NCBI GenBank assembly: GCA_934176955.1
Contig: CAKPOS010000005.1
Span: forward strand, 31,539 to 95,538
DNA from: an uncultured Bacilli bacterium
GTDB taxonomy: Bacteria > Bacillota_I > Bacilli_A > RF39 > UBA660
Length of the DNA: 64,000 nt
Direction: 5' to 3'
Shown: in pieces, positions 41,828 through 49,477 of the stretch
Layout: every line of letters starts with the position of its first letter
Numbering within the stretch: position 1 is the first letter of the stretch
The notes under the pieces: generated by a model
Told to the model about the DNA's origin: nothing
Seen by the model: only the letters and a program-made list of their open reading frames with translations
Databases searched by the model: none
Made by a program: the position numbers and the translations under genes

Positions 41828-42215
41828 TGAATATTTGAAACAGAAAGAGCAGTATTCTAATTGTGTTATTTTAATGCGTGCAGGTTCTTTTTATTGAACT
41901 TATAATCAGGATGCAATTATTCTTTTTTATCTTTGTCATTATCAGATTATCAAAAATATGTTAGGTTTTCCTATTCGTTCTTTAAGCAAAGTTTTAAAAA
42001 AGTTAAAGTATGAGAAAGTTAATTTTATCGTAGATGATGAAATGAATATTTGTGTTAATAATGAAGAAAATTACCTTCCTTTGTATGAAAAATCTTTGGA
42101 AAGATATCAATTAAAGGAGCAAATTAATCAAATTCATTCTTTTTTGAATGATAATATTGAAAGAAAATTAATTCAAAAGATAATTCATCAGATAGAGGAA
42201 GTTATTGATGAATGA
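41820..42215 (+). pseudogene. DGR accessory: second MutS domain I-like gene, interrupted by TGA
   Basis: Read from ATG 41820, the frame gives MYNEYLKQKEQYSNCVILMR and then AGSFY, TGA at 41895-41897, then TYNQDAIILFYL and on to 42215. This aligns well with the MutS start (KxQYPDxIxxFxxGDFYExFxxDA), better than its neighbour does. The TGA stands exactly where MutS has the Glu of its Phe-x-Glu wedge. The 85-residue downstream part (from 41958) retains the sister's helical tail, KEQINQIHSFLND. It is either a broken gene or read through TGA at low level. It overlaps the previous gene by eight bases. Confidence 0.6.
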
Positions 42216-42559
42216 TAAGTTAAGGATTATTTTGTTGTATAAGAAATTTGTTTTGAAATATTTAAATTATCATTTAAACTTTTCTAAGAAACAATATTAT
42301 TTAAAAGATTTGGTAGATAGTCATTTGTTTTCTTTATTAGAAGATATTTATATTGTTAATGAATTATCCAAAAGTGGTGAAACTTTAGAAAAAAAGGGAA
42401 TGTTATTAGGAAAGATTAAATATTTAAATTTTTTTGTTAGAAGTGTTAGTAGAATTTCAAGTGATGAGTGAAAAACAATATAAAGTTTTATTGATTGATT
42501 TAGAAAATATTTATCACTGTATGATTGGATGGATAAAAAGTGAAGGAAGAAGTAGTTGA
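42208..42559 (+). pseudogene. avd: Avd-like DGR accessory protein, split by a frameshift
   Basis: Avd forms a pentamer of four-helix bundles that binds the DGR RNA and the RT. The first frame (ATG 42208 to TGA 42471) gives helices 1-3 ending KIKYLNFFVRSVSRISSDE. A second frame opens at ATG 42464, eight bases before that stop, and gives MSEKQYKVLLIDLENIYHCM then IGWIKSEGRSS, which is the classic last helix of Avd (S-E-K-Q-Y...L-L-x-E-I...GWIKS). Joined, they make about 115 residues, the usual Avd length. A +1 shift separates them. The halves could still assemble if the second start is used by coupled reinitiation. Confidence 0.65.
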
Positions 42560-42809
42560 ATATTTAAGATTTTTAGAGGATAAAGTATTAGATAAAATTC
42601 CTCTTATTGAAAAAGAGACTTATGATGAACTTGTTAGATTAAGTTATGGATTATTAACATCTAATGATATTTTAAGAAAGATAAAACAAATTGATTTTAT
42701 AGTTCATACTCTTGTTGAAAGAAGAATGATTAGTTATTCTTTATCTATAGAGTTTGGAGAAAGGTTAAATCGTATTATTGAGTCTATAAAAGATTCTATG
42801 AAGGTGTAA
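42540..42809 (+). CDS. second Avd-like four-helix protein
   Basis: 89 residues from a GTG that overlaps the end of the split avd by 20 bases. It is all-helical. Its segment RKIKQIDFIVHTLVERRMIS, then YSLSIEFGERLNRIIESIKD, follows the spacing of Avd helices 3 and 4 (K-I-x-x-x-D-F-x-x-x...I-S-x-x-x-x-x-x-x-x-x-L-x-x-I-x-x-x-I). The first helix is shorter than in Avd. As it is intact while the neighbour is split, it may be the functional accessory. TR starts 17 bases after its stop, so its message runs into TR. Confidence 0.5.
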   Translation: MKEEVVEYLRFLEDKVLDKIPLIEKETYDELVRLSYGLLTSNDILRKIKQIDFIVHTLVERRMISYSLSIEFGERLNRIIESIKDSMKV

Positions 42810-42826
42810 AATCGTTAGTGAAGGAC

Positions 42827-42916
42827 TCGTCCACGAACGCGTTCAATTGGAATCCGAACAACCGGAACGTGAACAACAACAACTCTAGAAATGCGAACAG
42901 TCTTCGCCCATTCCTA
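42827..42916 (+). repeat. DGR template repeat (TR)
   Basis: A 90-base non-coding island. In the VR reading frame it has 12 AAC or AAT codons and 30 adenines, and would read SSTNAFNWNPNNRNVNNNN followed by SRNANSLRPFL. It aligns without gaps to VR1 and with one 9-base insertion to VR2; nearly all VR2 differences and most VR1 differences fall on adenines. Same strand and order as in known DGRs, between an Avd-like gene and the RT. Confidence 0.92.
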
Positions 42917-43056
42917 AATGATTAGGGCAGATGATTAAGGTTATGTTGTGTATATTATTTAGGACAGATTTTATTCCTTGTATTTTTACAAAAATTAAAT
43001 CAGTACAAATTAGTGTTAGTAAAAAAATGAAAAGGCTAAGGAGGGAAAAGACTTAT

Positions 43057-43092
43057 TTAGAGAAGAATATATTTTGTTATATTTTTCTCTAA
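43057..43092 (+). ncRNA. stem-loop in the TR-RT spacer
   Basis: TTAGAGAAGAATATA (43057-43071) pairs with 43078-43092 (14 Watson-Crick pairs and one G-U) around TTTTGT. It lies in the spacer RNA that in studied DGRs primes cDNA synthesis and binds Avd. A strong Shine-Dalgarno-like AAGGAGGG (43038-43045) without a following gene lies just before it. Confidence 0.5.
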
Positions 43093-43113
43093 GTAAATCT
43101 TTATAAATAGGTA

Positions 43114-44055
43114 ATGAAGAGAGTTGGAAATATTTATTGGAAAGTAACTGATATTAAAAATATTGAAGAAGCTTTTAATGAAGTGATGAAGATAACTAGA
43201 AATAAAGATAAGGTTGTTTTATTTGAAAATTATAGGACAGTTTATCTTGATAAAATTTATAAAGATATGCTTAATTGTACTTATCAACCATCTGAAGTAA
43301 ATGAGTTTGTTATTTATGAACCTAAGAAAAGATTAATCGTTAGTCAAAATATGTATGATAAAGTTGTTAATCATTTGGTTAGTAGGGAATTACTAATTCC
43401 TTATCTTACTTCTTGCTTAATTGATAGTAACGTTGCTAGTAGGAAAGGAAAAGGAACTTCTTATGGGAGAAAGTTATATTTTCAATATTGTCATACTATG
43501 GATCAAAAATATTCTAGGTACTATTTATTGAAAATTGATATTCATGGCTATTTTTCTCATATTCATCATGATATTTTAAAAGATAAAATAACTACAAGAA
43601 TAAAAGATAAAAAGGCATTAGATTTAATCTTTAAGATTATTGATAGTTATTCTAATGGATGTCCAATAGGATTTATGACTAGTCAGATATTTTCCATATT
43701 TTATTTAAATGATTTGGATCATTTTATTAAAGAAGAGTTAAAGATTAAATATTATATTCGATATCAAGATGATTTTTTACTAATTCATGAGGATAAACAA
43801 TATTTAAAGAAATGTTTAGAAAAAATAAAGATAAAATTAAGTAAAATAGGATTAGAAATAAATGCTAAAACTAGAATTTATAAAAATAATGAAAATATGA
43901 ACTTTATTGGAGTTAGAAAGAATAAGAAATGGAGTAATCGACATCGGACAGTAAGAAAAGTGAATCATAGAATTCATTTATATCAACAAGGTAAGATTTC
44001 TTTTCCTTCTGTAATATCTAGTATTTCATATTTGGAAAGAGGTGAGTTTCATTGA
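43114..44055 (+). CDS. DGR reverse transcriptase
   Basis: 313 residues. The enzyme copies TR RNA into cDNA with random bases at template adenines. Motifs in order: N-terminal MKRVGNIYWKVTD typical of DGR RTs, ASRKGKGTSYGRK (108-120), motif A LLKIDIHGYFSHIH with Asp142, the DGR-specific IGFMTSQ (185-191) replacing the QGxxxSP of other retroelement RTs, the catalytic YQDD (217-220), and GLEINAKTRIY with FIGVRK further on. No group II maturase or endonuclease domain. The weak site AGGT lies just before ATG. Its stop overlaps the target 2 start as TGATG, so the two are translated together. Confidence 0.93.
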   Translation: MKRVGNIYWKVTDIKNIEEAFNEVMKITRNKDKVVLFENYRTVYLDKIYKDMLNCTYQPSEVNEFVIYEPKKRLIVSQNMYDKVVNHLVSRELLIPYLTSCLIDSNVASRKGKGTSYGRKLYFQYCHTMDQKYSRYYLLKIDIHGYFSHIHHDILKDKITTRIKDKKALDLIFKIIDSYSNGCPIGFMTSQIFSIFYLNDLDHFIKEELKIKYYIRYQDDFLLIHEDKQYLKKCLEKIKIKLSKIGLEINAKTRIYKNNENMNFIGVRKNKKWSNRHRTVRKVNHRIHLYQQGKISFPSVISSISYLERGEFH

Positions 44056-46445
44056 TGAAAAAGAAATTATTTATTCTTTTCATTATTATTGTAGGTTTTT
44101 GCTCAATTTATTTTTGGGAAGATAGAGATGTTTCCTCTTCTTTAGCATTAAAAGAAAAAGAGATTAAATATAATGGAAATAATTTAAGGGTTAGTATAGA
44201 TGGAAATACTAGTGAAACTCTTCCGACTAGTGGAAGTTATTATTTGGTTTCTTACAGTTGTAAAAGTAGTAATACTACTTTAAAATGGGATCGAACTAAT
44301 TATAAATTAATTGTAGATAATGACGGGAAAAGTAGTGGTGTTTCTTGTTATTTAGATTTTCAATCTAATCCTAAGTTAAGTAATATGCCAGCGGGAAGCT
44401 ATGTCAAATATGTAGGAAATAATGGTTGTACAGGAAAATCTTGTGAAGGACAGAATGCAAATTATGTTAATGATACCGATATGGGATATTGTTATAATTT
44501 TAGTTATCGTTTTATTGTCAATGGATGGCGAGTTGCTTATCAAAAAGATGGTAGTGCATATTTAATTAGTGCAGGATCTCCTGAATGTATGTGTACAAGT
44601 AAGGATGGAACAGCAGGGACCAGTTGCAGTGATTATGAAACAACAAATGGGGTACCACAACATTTGGCTAATTTGAATAGTCATGCTTTAGCGTATTGTA
44701 ATCAAGATTATGCTTATAATGGAGCTTGCAATAGTACTAGTTCTTGGAATATGAATGATAGTGATTATCAAGAAATTAATGGAAGTAGAAAAAGTTTAAG
44801 TAATTGTAATGGTTCTTATAGAAAAAAATATTGTGGCGTATCTTATAGCTTGGTTGATAATGGAGGTAGTTATTGGTTTGCAACACCTTTTATTTTCTCG
44901 TCCACTATCGCGTTCCGCGCGTTCCGTTGGGCCCCGGACGACCGGGGCGTGAGCTACAGCGACTCTGGCGATGCGTACGGTCTTCGCCCAGTCCTACGTC
45001 TTCAGTCTTCCGTCGTCGTGTTAAGTGGAGAAGGAACGTATACAGATCCGTTTGTTATTGGGAATAATACGTTTAAGATTAATAATGGGAAGAAATATGT
45101 TAATAAGGAAGAGGTATCTAGAGTTCAATTAAGCTTGACTGGGTTATCTGATGTTACACAGATGTGTGTGAATGTAGATAGTGCAGGTTGTAGTAATTAT
45201 GTTACTTTTGCTAATAGTTATACACTTGATTGGTCAGGTGAGTCAGATGGAGAAAAAGTTGTTTATGTTTATTATAAGAATAGTGCAGGAGAGATAGTGG
45301 CTTCTATGAATCGAAAGATTATTATAGATACAAAAGCTCCTAGTGGGAATTCTTTTAGTATAGGTGATGGAGAGGGTCTTACTAGAGTACTTACGATATC
45401 TAGTACGGGCGCTGATTATATGTGCTTTTCTAATACGAATAGTAATGTTAGTAATTGTACAGATTGGGTAGATTATGCTACTAGTTATTCTTGGACACTT
45501 AGTGATGGTAATGGAACTAAGACGGTTTATGGATTTTTTAAGGATGAAGCTGGGAATGTTAGTAGTACAAGTGCTACTGTTACGGTTACTTCTATTGGAT
45601 TTAGTGTTAATGAGAATTTTGCTGATACGACTTATGATAAGAATTTGACTATTGCAGGTAGTGGTAGTTATCCTTGGAAAGTTTCTGGAGGTCAATTTCA
45701 AAGTACCAATCAGAATGTAAATAGTTCTGCTAGTACATCTACAATTCAGTTTACCCCTACATCCAATGCAATTTTATCTTTTGATTATGGAGTTTCGTCA
45801 GAATCTAATTACGATAAATTAACGATTACTTTATCTAGTAGTTCTGGTTCTTCTACTACTTTAGTTAATGAAATTAGTGGAACAAATACAGGAAAAATAT
45901 CTAGTATAAAATTATCTAGTGGTGTTACTTATACTTTAACATTATCTTATTCAAAAGATAGTAGTCAATCGAGTGGATCTGATATTGGATATATTGATAA
46001 TTTGGTAATTGCACCAAATACTAATAGTTTTTCTGTGAGTGAGGATTTTAGTGATACAACTTATGATAGTAATTTAACAGTTGCAGGTAGTGGTAGTTAT
46101 CCTTGGATTGTTTCTAATGGTCAATTTCAAAGTAATAATAAGGGTGTAAATGATTCTACTAGTACATCTACAATTCAATTTACTCCTACGGTAGATGCAA
46201 TATTATCTTTTGATTATGGAGTTTCTTCAGAATCAAATTATGATAAATTAACGATTACTTTGTCTAATAATTCTGGTTCTTCTACTACTTTAGTAGATGC
46301 GATTAGTGGGTCAAATTCAGGAACAAAATCTGATATTGCGTTATCGTCAGGAGTTACGTATACTTTAACATTATCTTATTCAAAAGATAGTAGCCAAGCA
46401 AGTGGCTCTGATATTGGATATATCGATAATTTAACAATTAATTAA
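44055..46445 (+). CDS. DGR target protein 2: large surface protein with internal variable lectin-type domain
   Basis: About 796 residues from ATG 44055, coupled to the RT. A membrane signal (about 3-20) leads to a linking domain and the same lectin-type module as target 1: GSYVKYVGNNGCTGKSCEGQ, GWRVAYQKDGSAYLISAGSP and NGGSYWFATPF. The variable repeat encodes SSTIAFRAFRWAPDDRGVSY and SDSGDAYG, then constant GLRPVLRLQSSVVV. Unlike target 1, about 460 residues follow: one or two Ig-like domains with paired Cys (DYMCFSNTNSNVSNC), then two near-identical 140-residue beta domains starting ENFADTTYDKNLTIAGSGSY and EDFSDTTYDSNLTVAGSGSY. These probably form a stalk or bind sugar. Confidence 0.85.
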   Translation: MKKKLFILFIIIVGFCSIYFWEDRDVSSSLALKEKEIKYNGNNLRVSIDGNTSETLPTSGSYYLVSYSCKSSNTTLKWDRTNYKLIVDNDGKSSGVSCYLDFQSNPKLSNMPAGSYVKYVGNNGCTGKSCEGQNANYVNDTDMGYCYNFSYRFIVNGWRVAYQKDGSAYLISAGSPECMCTSKDGTAGTSCSDYETTNGVPQHLANLNSHALAYCNQDYAYNGACNSTSSWNMNDSDYQEINGSRKSLSNCNGSYRKKYCGVSYSLVDNGGSYWFATPFIFSSTIAFRAFRWAPDDRGVSYSDSGDAYGLRPVLRLQSSVVVLSGEGTYTDPFVIGNNTFKINNGKKYVNKEEVSRVQLSLTGLSDVTQMCVNVDSAGCSNYVTFANSYTLDWSGESDGEKVVYVYYKNSAGEIVASMNRKIIIDTKAPSGNSFSIGDGEGLTRVLTISSTGADYMCFSNTNSNVSNCTDWVDYATSYSWTLSDGNGTKTVYGFFKDEAGNVSSTSATVTVTSIGFSVNENFADTTYDKNLTIAGSGSYPWKVSGGQFQSTNQNVNSSASTSTIQFTPTSNAILSFDYGVSSESNYDKLTITLSSSSGSSTTLVNEISGTNTGKISSIKLSSGVTYTLTLSYSKDSSQSSGSDIGYIDNLVIAPNTNSFSVSEDFSDTTYDSNLTVAGSGSYPWIVSNGQFQSNNKGVNDSTSTSTIQFTPTVDAILSFDYGVSSESNYDKLTITLSNNSGSSTTLVDAISGSNSGTKSDIALSSGVTYTLTLSYSKDSSQASGSDIGYIDNLTIN
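44898..44996 (+). repeat. DGR variable repeat 2 (VR2), with a 9-base insertion
   Basis: 99 bases. Outside the insertion, 18 of 21 differences from TR are at TR adenines. TR GCGTTCAAT is present twice, as GCGTTCCGC and GCGTTCCGT. It ends CTTCGCCCAGTCCTA like VR1. GC-rich against an AT-rich gene. Confidence 0.9.
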
Positions 46446-46457
46446 TAGGAGGATTTT

Positions 46458-47279
46458 ATGAAAAAGAAAAAGAAAGTGATAATGATTTCTTTGATTGGTA
46501 TTGGTATAGTTGTTTTAGTTAGTGTTGTTTCTCTTTCTCTTTATCTTTCTAAAGATAAAGAGACTGCCTCACTAGTGGTTAATCAAACTAGTAATAATTA
46601 TCAACCTAAAGAGGAAATGATTCAATTTTTATATGAGAGATACAATGTAGAAGATGGGAGTAAATTTTCTGTTGTAGGAAGTGATTCTTATTCCAAGTTT
46701 GATGATAGTTATGGATTTTATTATAAGGGTAATGTTACTTTTAAAGATTTTTCTGATATTTATAAGAGTTATATTTTGTTGGATTTAATGAATTATCAGG
46801 ATGGAAAATTTGATGAGGGTAGAAATTGTTATTTCTATTCTTTGGATGAATTTAAAGATGCATATAGGAAATATTATGGTAGTGTTGACGATTTTAAAAT
46901 TGATACTAATAGTAATTATTCACCAAGGTTTTATTTAGAGGATAATCAGTTGTGTATTTCTAAAGATGATTATGGTTTTGATTATCATAAAGCTGTGGAT
47001 ACTTATTTTGTGAATGGTATATCTAAGGGGGATAAAATTATTATTTATGAAAGAGTTGCTTTTTTGAATATTACCGATAAGACAGTTGATTTTTATAGTG
47101 ATGTTAAGATGAAGAATAAAGTTTATTCTTTGAATAAGAGTAAAGCTGATTTAGGTTTTATTCATCAATCTAAAGTTGTTTCTAATGTTTTGTTAAAGTA
47201 TCAAAAGAAGTTTCCTATTTATGAGTATCAATATAAAAAAGGAGATTCTACTTATTATTTAGAAAGTATTCATGAGTAG
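46458..47279 (+). CDS. membrane-anchored protein of unknown function, end of the DGR operon
   Basis: 273 residues, 12 bases after target 2, with AGGAGGA upstream, so probably made from the same message. A basic N-terminus and one helix (about 7-29) place the rest outside. The outer part is rich in Tyr, Asp and Lys, with FKDFSDIYKSYILLDLMNYQ and NCYFYSLDEFKDAYRKYYGS; Cys occurs only in the pair RNCYF and LCISK. No family recognised. Its place next to a DGR target suggests a partner of the displayed protein, but nothing else supports that. Confidence 0.65.
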   Translation: MKKKKKVIMISLIGIGIVVLVSVVSLSLYLSKDKETASLVVNQTSNNYQPKEEMIQFLYERYNVEDGSKFSVVGSDSYSKFDDSYGFYYKGNVTFKDFSDIYKSYILLDLMNYQDGKFDEGRNCYFYSLDEFKDAYRKYYGSVDDFKIDTNSNYSPRFYLEDNQLCISKDDYGFDYHKAVDTYFVNGISKGDKIIIYERVAFLNITDKTVDFYSDVKMKNKVYSLNKSKADLGFIHQSKVVSNVLLKYQKKFPIYEYQYKKGDSTYYLESIHE

Positions 47280-47378
47280 AAATTTCTTTTTTTTATTTAA
47301 AATTATTGTATAAATTAGAATAATAATATATAATAAGACGTGTTTTGAGAAAAAATATATAAAGGTGGTAGTAGTATA

Positions 47379-47549
47379 ATGAAAAATAATCAAAATGAAA
47401 TGTTAGAATTAACAGAAGAAGCATTAGAGGAGTCTAAAGTAAATACAGTTAAAATTTTACTGAATGGTAATGTTCCGTTTGAAGATATTACAATAATTAC
47501 AGGAAAATCAACTGAGGATATTAAAAGAATTGGCGGGATTACTGATTAA
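47379..47549 (+). CDS. small acidic helical protein
   Basis: A 56-residue frame with a good AAAGGTGG site before its ATG. It starts MKNNQNEMLELTEEALEESK and ends LLNGNVPFEDITIITGKSTE followed by DIKRIGGITD. The C-terminal helix-turn-helix pattern resembles the last segment of Rpn-type nuclease/transposase proteins, but no such domain precedes it. Function unknown. Confidence 0.5.
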   Translation: MKNNQNEMLELTEEALEESKVNTVKILLNGNVPFEDITIITGKSTEDIKRIGGITD

Positions 47550-47580
47550 TTCTTTTTTTTATTAAGGAGGTTATCTTTTT

Positions 47581-49188
47581 ATGTCTGAAAATAGTGGTAG
47601 ATTTAGTAAATTTCAAGAAAGAATTAGAAATATTCGTTTATCTCGTTCTAAGAAAATGAGATTTCAGAGAGAAAATGAGCAATTTGTTTTAGATAAAGTG
47701 AATGAAATTAAGAAGAAAGTAAAAGAAGATGGTGGAGTTTATCGAGTAAGAGTTGCTAAGGGTATTGGTGAAGATAAGAAAAAGGAAGAACAGGTTGTTA
47801 CTGAGATTCAGGATAAATCTTTACCTAAATCTTTAAAAAAAGATTTCTCTAAAAGTGAAGTTAAAGATATTAGTATTTCTAATGATAGAAAGGAAGAAGA
47901 TACTGAAGTATTTTTAGCGGATAAAAAGAAGAATGTTTCTTGTGAAGAAAAAGTTAAAGTTAAGGATAATTTTGTTAAAAAAGATAATTCTAAAAAAGTT
48001 GGTATAGAGGAAAGAAAAGAAGAGATTAGAGAAAATTCTTCTTTGAAAGAGAAAAGTCATTTTGTTAAGAAGGCCTATTCTAAGAAAAGTGTTGGAATAA
48101 GTAATGATGGTGAAGAAAAAATAAAAGAACTTGGTAGTGAAATTGTTAATAAGATTAAGGATCAATTTGAGAATTATTTAGATGAAGTGGATGTTTTATC
48201 TAGTGAATTATTTCTTATTAAGAATAAACAAGATAATGAAGTAGAACTTGCTAAGGTATTGGAATTGAAGAAGAAGATTAATGATTTAATTGAGCAATTA
48301 AATGGTATTATTGAGCAGTATAATTTATATAAAAGGAATACTTATATTGATGCTGTGATTGGGATTGAAGATAGTAGTATTGTTGATGATATGATTGAAT
48401 ATCGGGAATTATTGGATAGTGATAAAGAGAAGAAAAAATTTACTTCTCAATATAAGACTTTAGAGGAATTTCAACATTTATATTTTGCTTTACAAGAAGT
48501 TCGAGAGGATACTGTTCTTTTAATGGAAGAAAATCGAGATAAAGTTTTAGAATATCAAGAAAGAGATGACAAGCATCGTGCTATTAGGAGTGAATTAGCG
48601 GATGAGGTTAGGATTCTTTGTGATTGTGATGAAGAGATAAAAAAGCAAAATGATTCTTTTGATAAACTGATGAAGAATATTGGAAATATTGATAAGATAG
48701 AATATATGACATATGAACTTAGGGGAATGGATAAATTTCTTGAAAATGGTTTACGTTATGTTGGATTAATGATGCTTTCTCCTTTGGGAGGGTTATTTCC
48801 TTCTATTGGTGTTCAAGCTTTTCTTACGAGAAGGATTGTTCAAAATGCATATCGAGGAATTCATCTTGAAGAGAAGAAGAATATTCGGTATGAGGCTATT
48901 GATGAGGAAAGAGATATTTTGAGTAAGATTACGGATATTCGTTATACTTCTTATTTGGTGGATGATACATTAAGTCATGTAGAAAGATTAAAGAATGATT
49001 TTTTATTACATTATTCGTCAAATCTTCCTCATTATGAGGATACTTTAGAGAAAATATTAAAGATAGAAAAAATGATTCTTCATCAACAAAATAAGATAGA
49101 TATTATTCAAAAGAAATTGTTGAAGGGAAAGAAAATGAATCAAGAGAAGATGATTAAGGTAAAGAAATTAAATGAGAATAATTTATGA
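47581..49188 (+). CDS. large coiled-coil protein of unknown function
   Basis: 535 residues after AAGGAGG. Residues 1-190 are Lys/Glu-rich and probably disordered; a weak repeat, KSHFVKKAYSKKSVGI against DNFVKKDNSKKVGIEE, can be seen. Residues 195-400 and 430-535 are long heptad coiled coils. Between them a mildly hydrophobic stretch, GLMMLSPLGGLFPSIGVQAF (about 397-416), may dip into the membrane. No catalytic motif. It may be a scaffold or cell-envelope organiser; I do not recognise a family. Confidence 0.65.
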   Translation: MSENSGRFSKFQERIRNIRLSRSKKMRFQRENEQFVLDKVNEIKKKVKEDGGVYRVRVAKGIGEDKKKEEQVVTEIQDKSLPKSLKKDFSKSEVKDISISNDRKEEDTEVFLADKKKNVSCEEKVKVKDNFVKKDNSKKVGIEERKEEIRENSSLKEKSHFVKKAYSKKSVGISNDGEEKIKELGSEIVNKIKDQFENYLDEVDVLSSELFLIKNKQDNEVELAKVLELKKKINDLIEQLNGIIEQYNLYKRNTYIDAVIGIEDSSIVDDMIEYRELLDSDKEKKKFTSQYKTLEEFQHLYFALQEVREDTVLLMEENRDKVLEYQERDDKHRAIRSELADEVRILCDCDEEIKKQNDSFDKLMKNIGNIDKIEYMTYELRGMDKFLENGLRYVGLMMLSPLGGLFPSIGVQAFLTRRIVQNAYRGIHLEEKKNIRYEAIDEERDILSKITDIRYTSYLVDDTLSHVERLKNDFLLHYSSNLPHYEDTLEKILKIEKMILHQQNKIDIIQKKLLKGKKMNQEKMIKVKKLNENNL

Positions 49189-49200
49189 AATACAGTCAGC

Positions 49201-49414
49201 TAGTGTAAAATTTTATTGACTGGATTAATATTAGTAAGCTAGTTCTTTTAGGGCTGGTCTTGTAAGGTTATCTTTAGGATATAATATTGGTATATTGGAA
49301 GAAGAGGGGTTAAATATGTCAAAATTTAATTCTCTTTTTTTATCTTTGTCTTTCGTTATATCTTGAATTAATGAAACAAATTATTTTTTGTACAGTCAAA
49401 AAAATTTTACACTA
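49201..49414. mobile_element. MITE-like element with 22-bp terminal inverted repeats
   Basis: TAGTGTAAAATTTTATTGAC plus TG (49201-49222) is the inverse of 49393-49414 with one mismatch. The 214-base element holds no gene. No clear target-site duplication is seen. The parent transposase is not in the window; the end sequence brings IS256/mutator-type ends to mind, without proof. Confidence 0.55.
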
Positions 49415-49417
49415 TCC

Positions 49418-49448
49418 GACAATCATTACGGATTGTCTATTTTTTTAA
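49418..49448 (+). terminator. terminator before the 49.5 kb gene
   Basis: GACAATC pairs with GATTGTC around ATTACG, followed by TATTTTTTT. Confidence 0.65.
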
Positions 49449-49477
49449 AATGTGCTACTATTAGGATAGGTGATGTT

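Noticed and set aside
41895..41897. TGA as a sense codon (recoded genetic code)
   Set aside because: Many genes end at TGA at the expected place (for example RT, avd N-part, radical SAM) and Trp is coded by TGG; this TGA is more likely a nonsense mutation.
43114..44055. RT as a group II intron or retron RT
   Set aside because: IGFMTSQ, a nearby TR/VR set, and no maturase, intron structure or msr/msd-like region.
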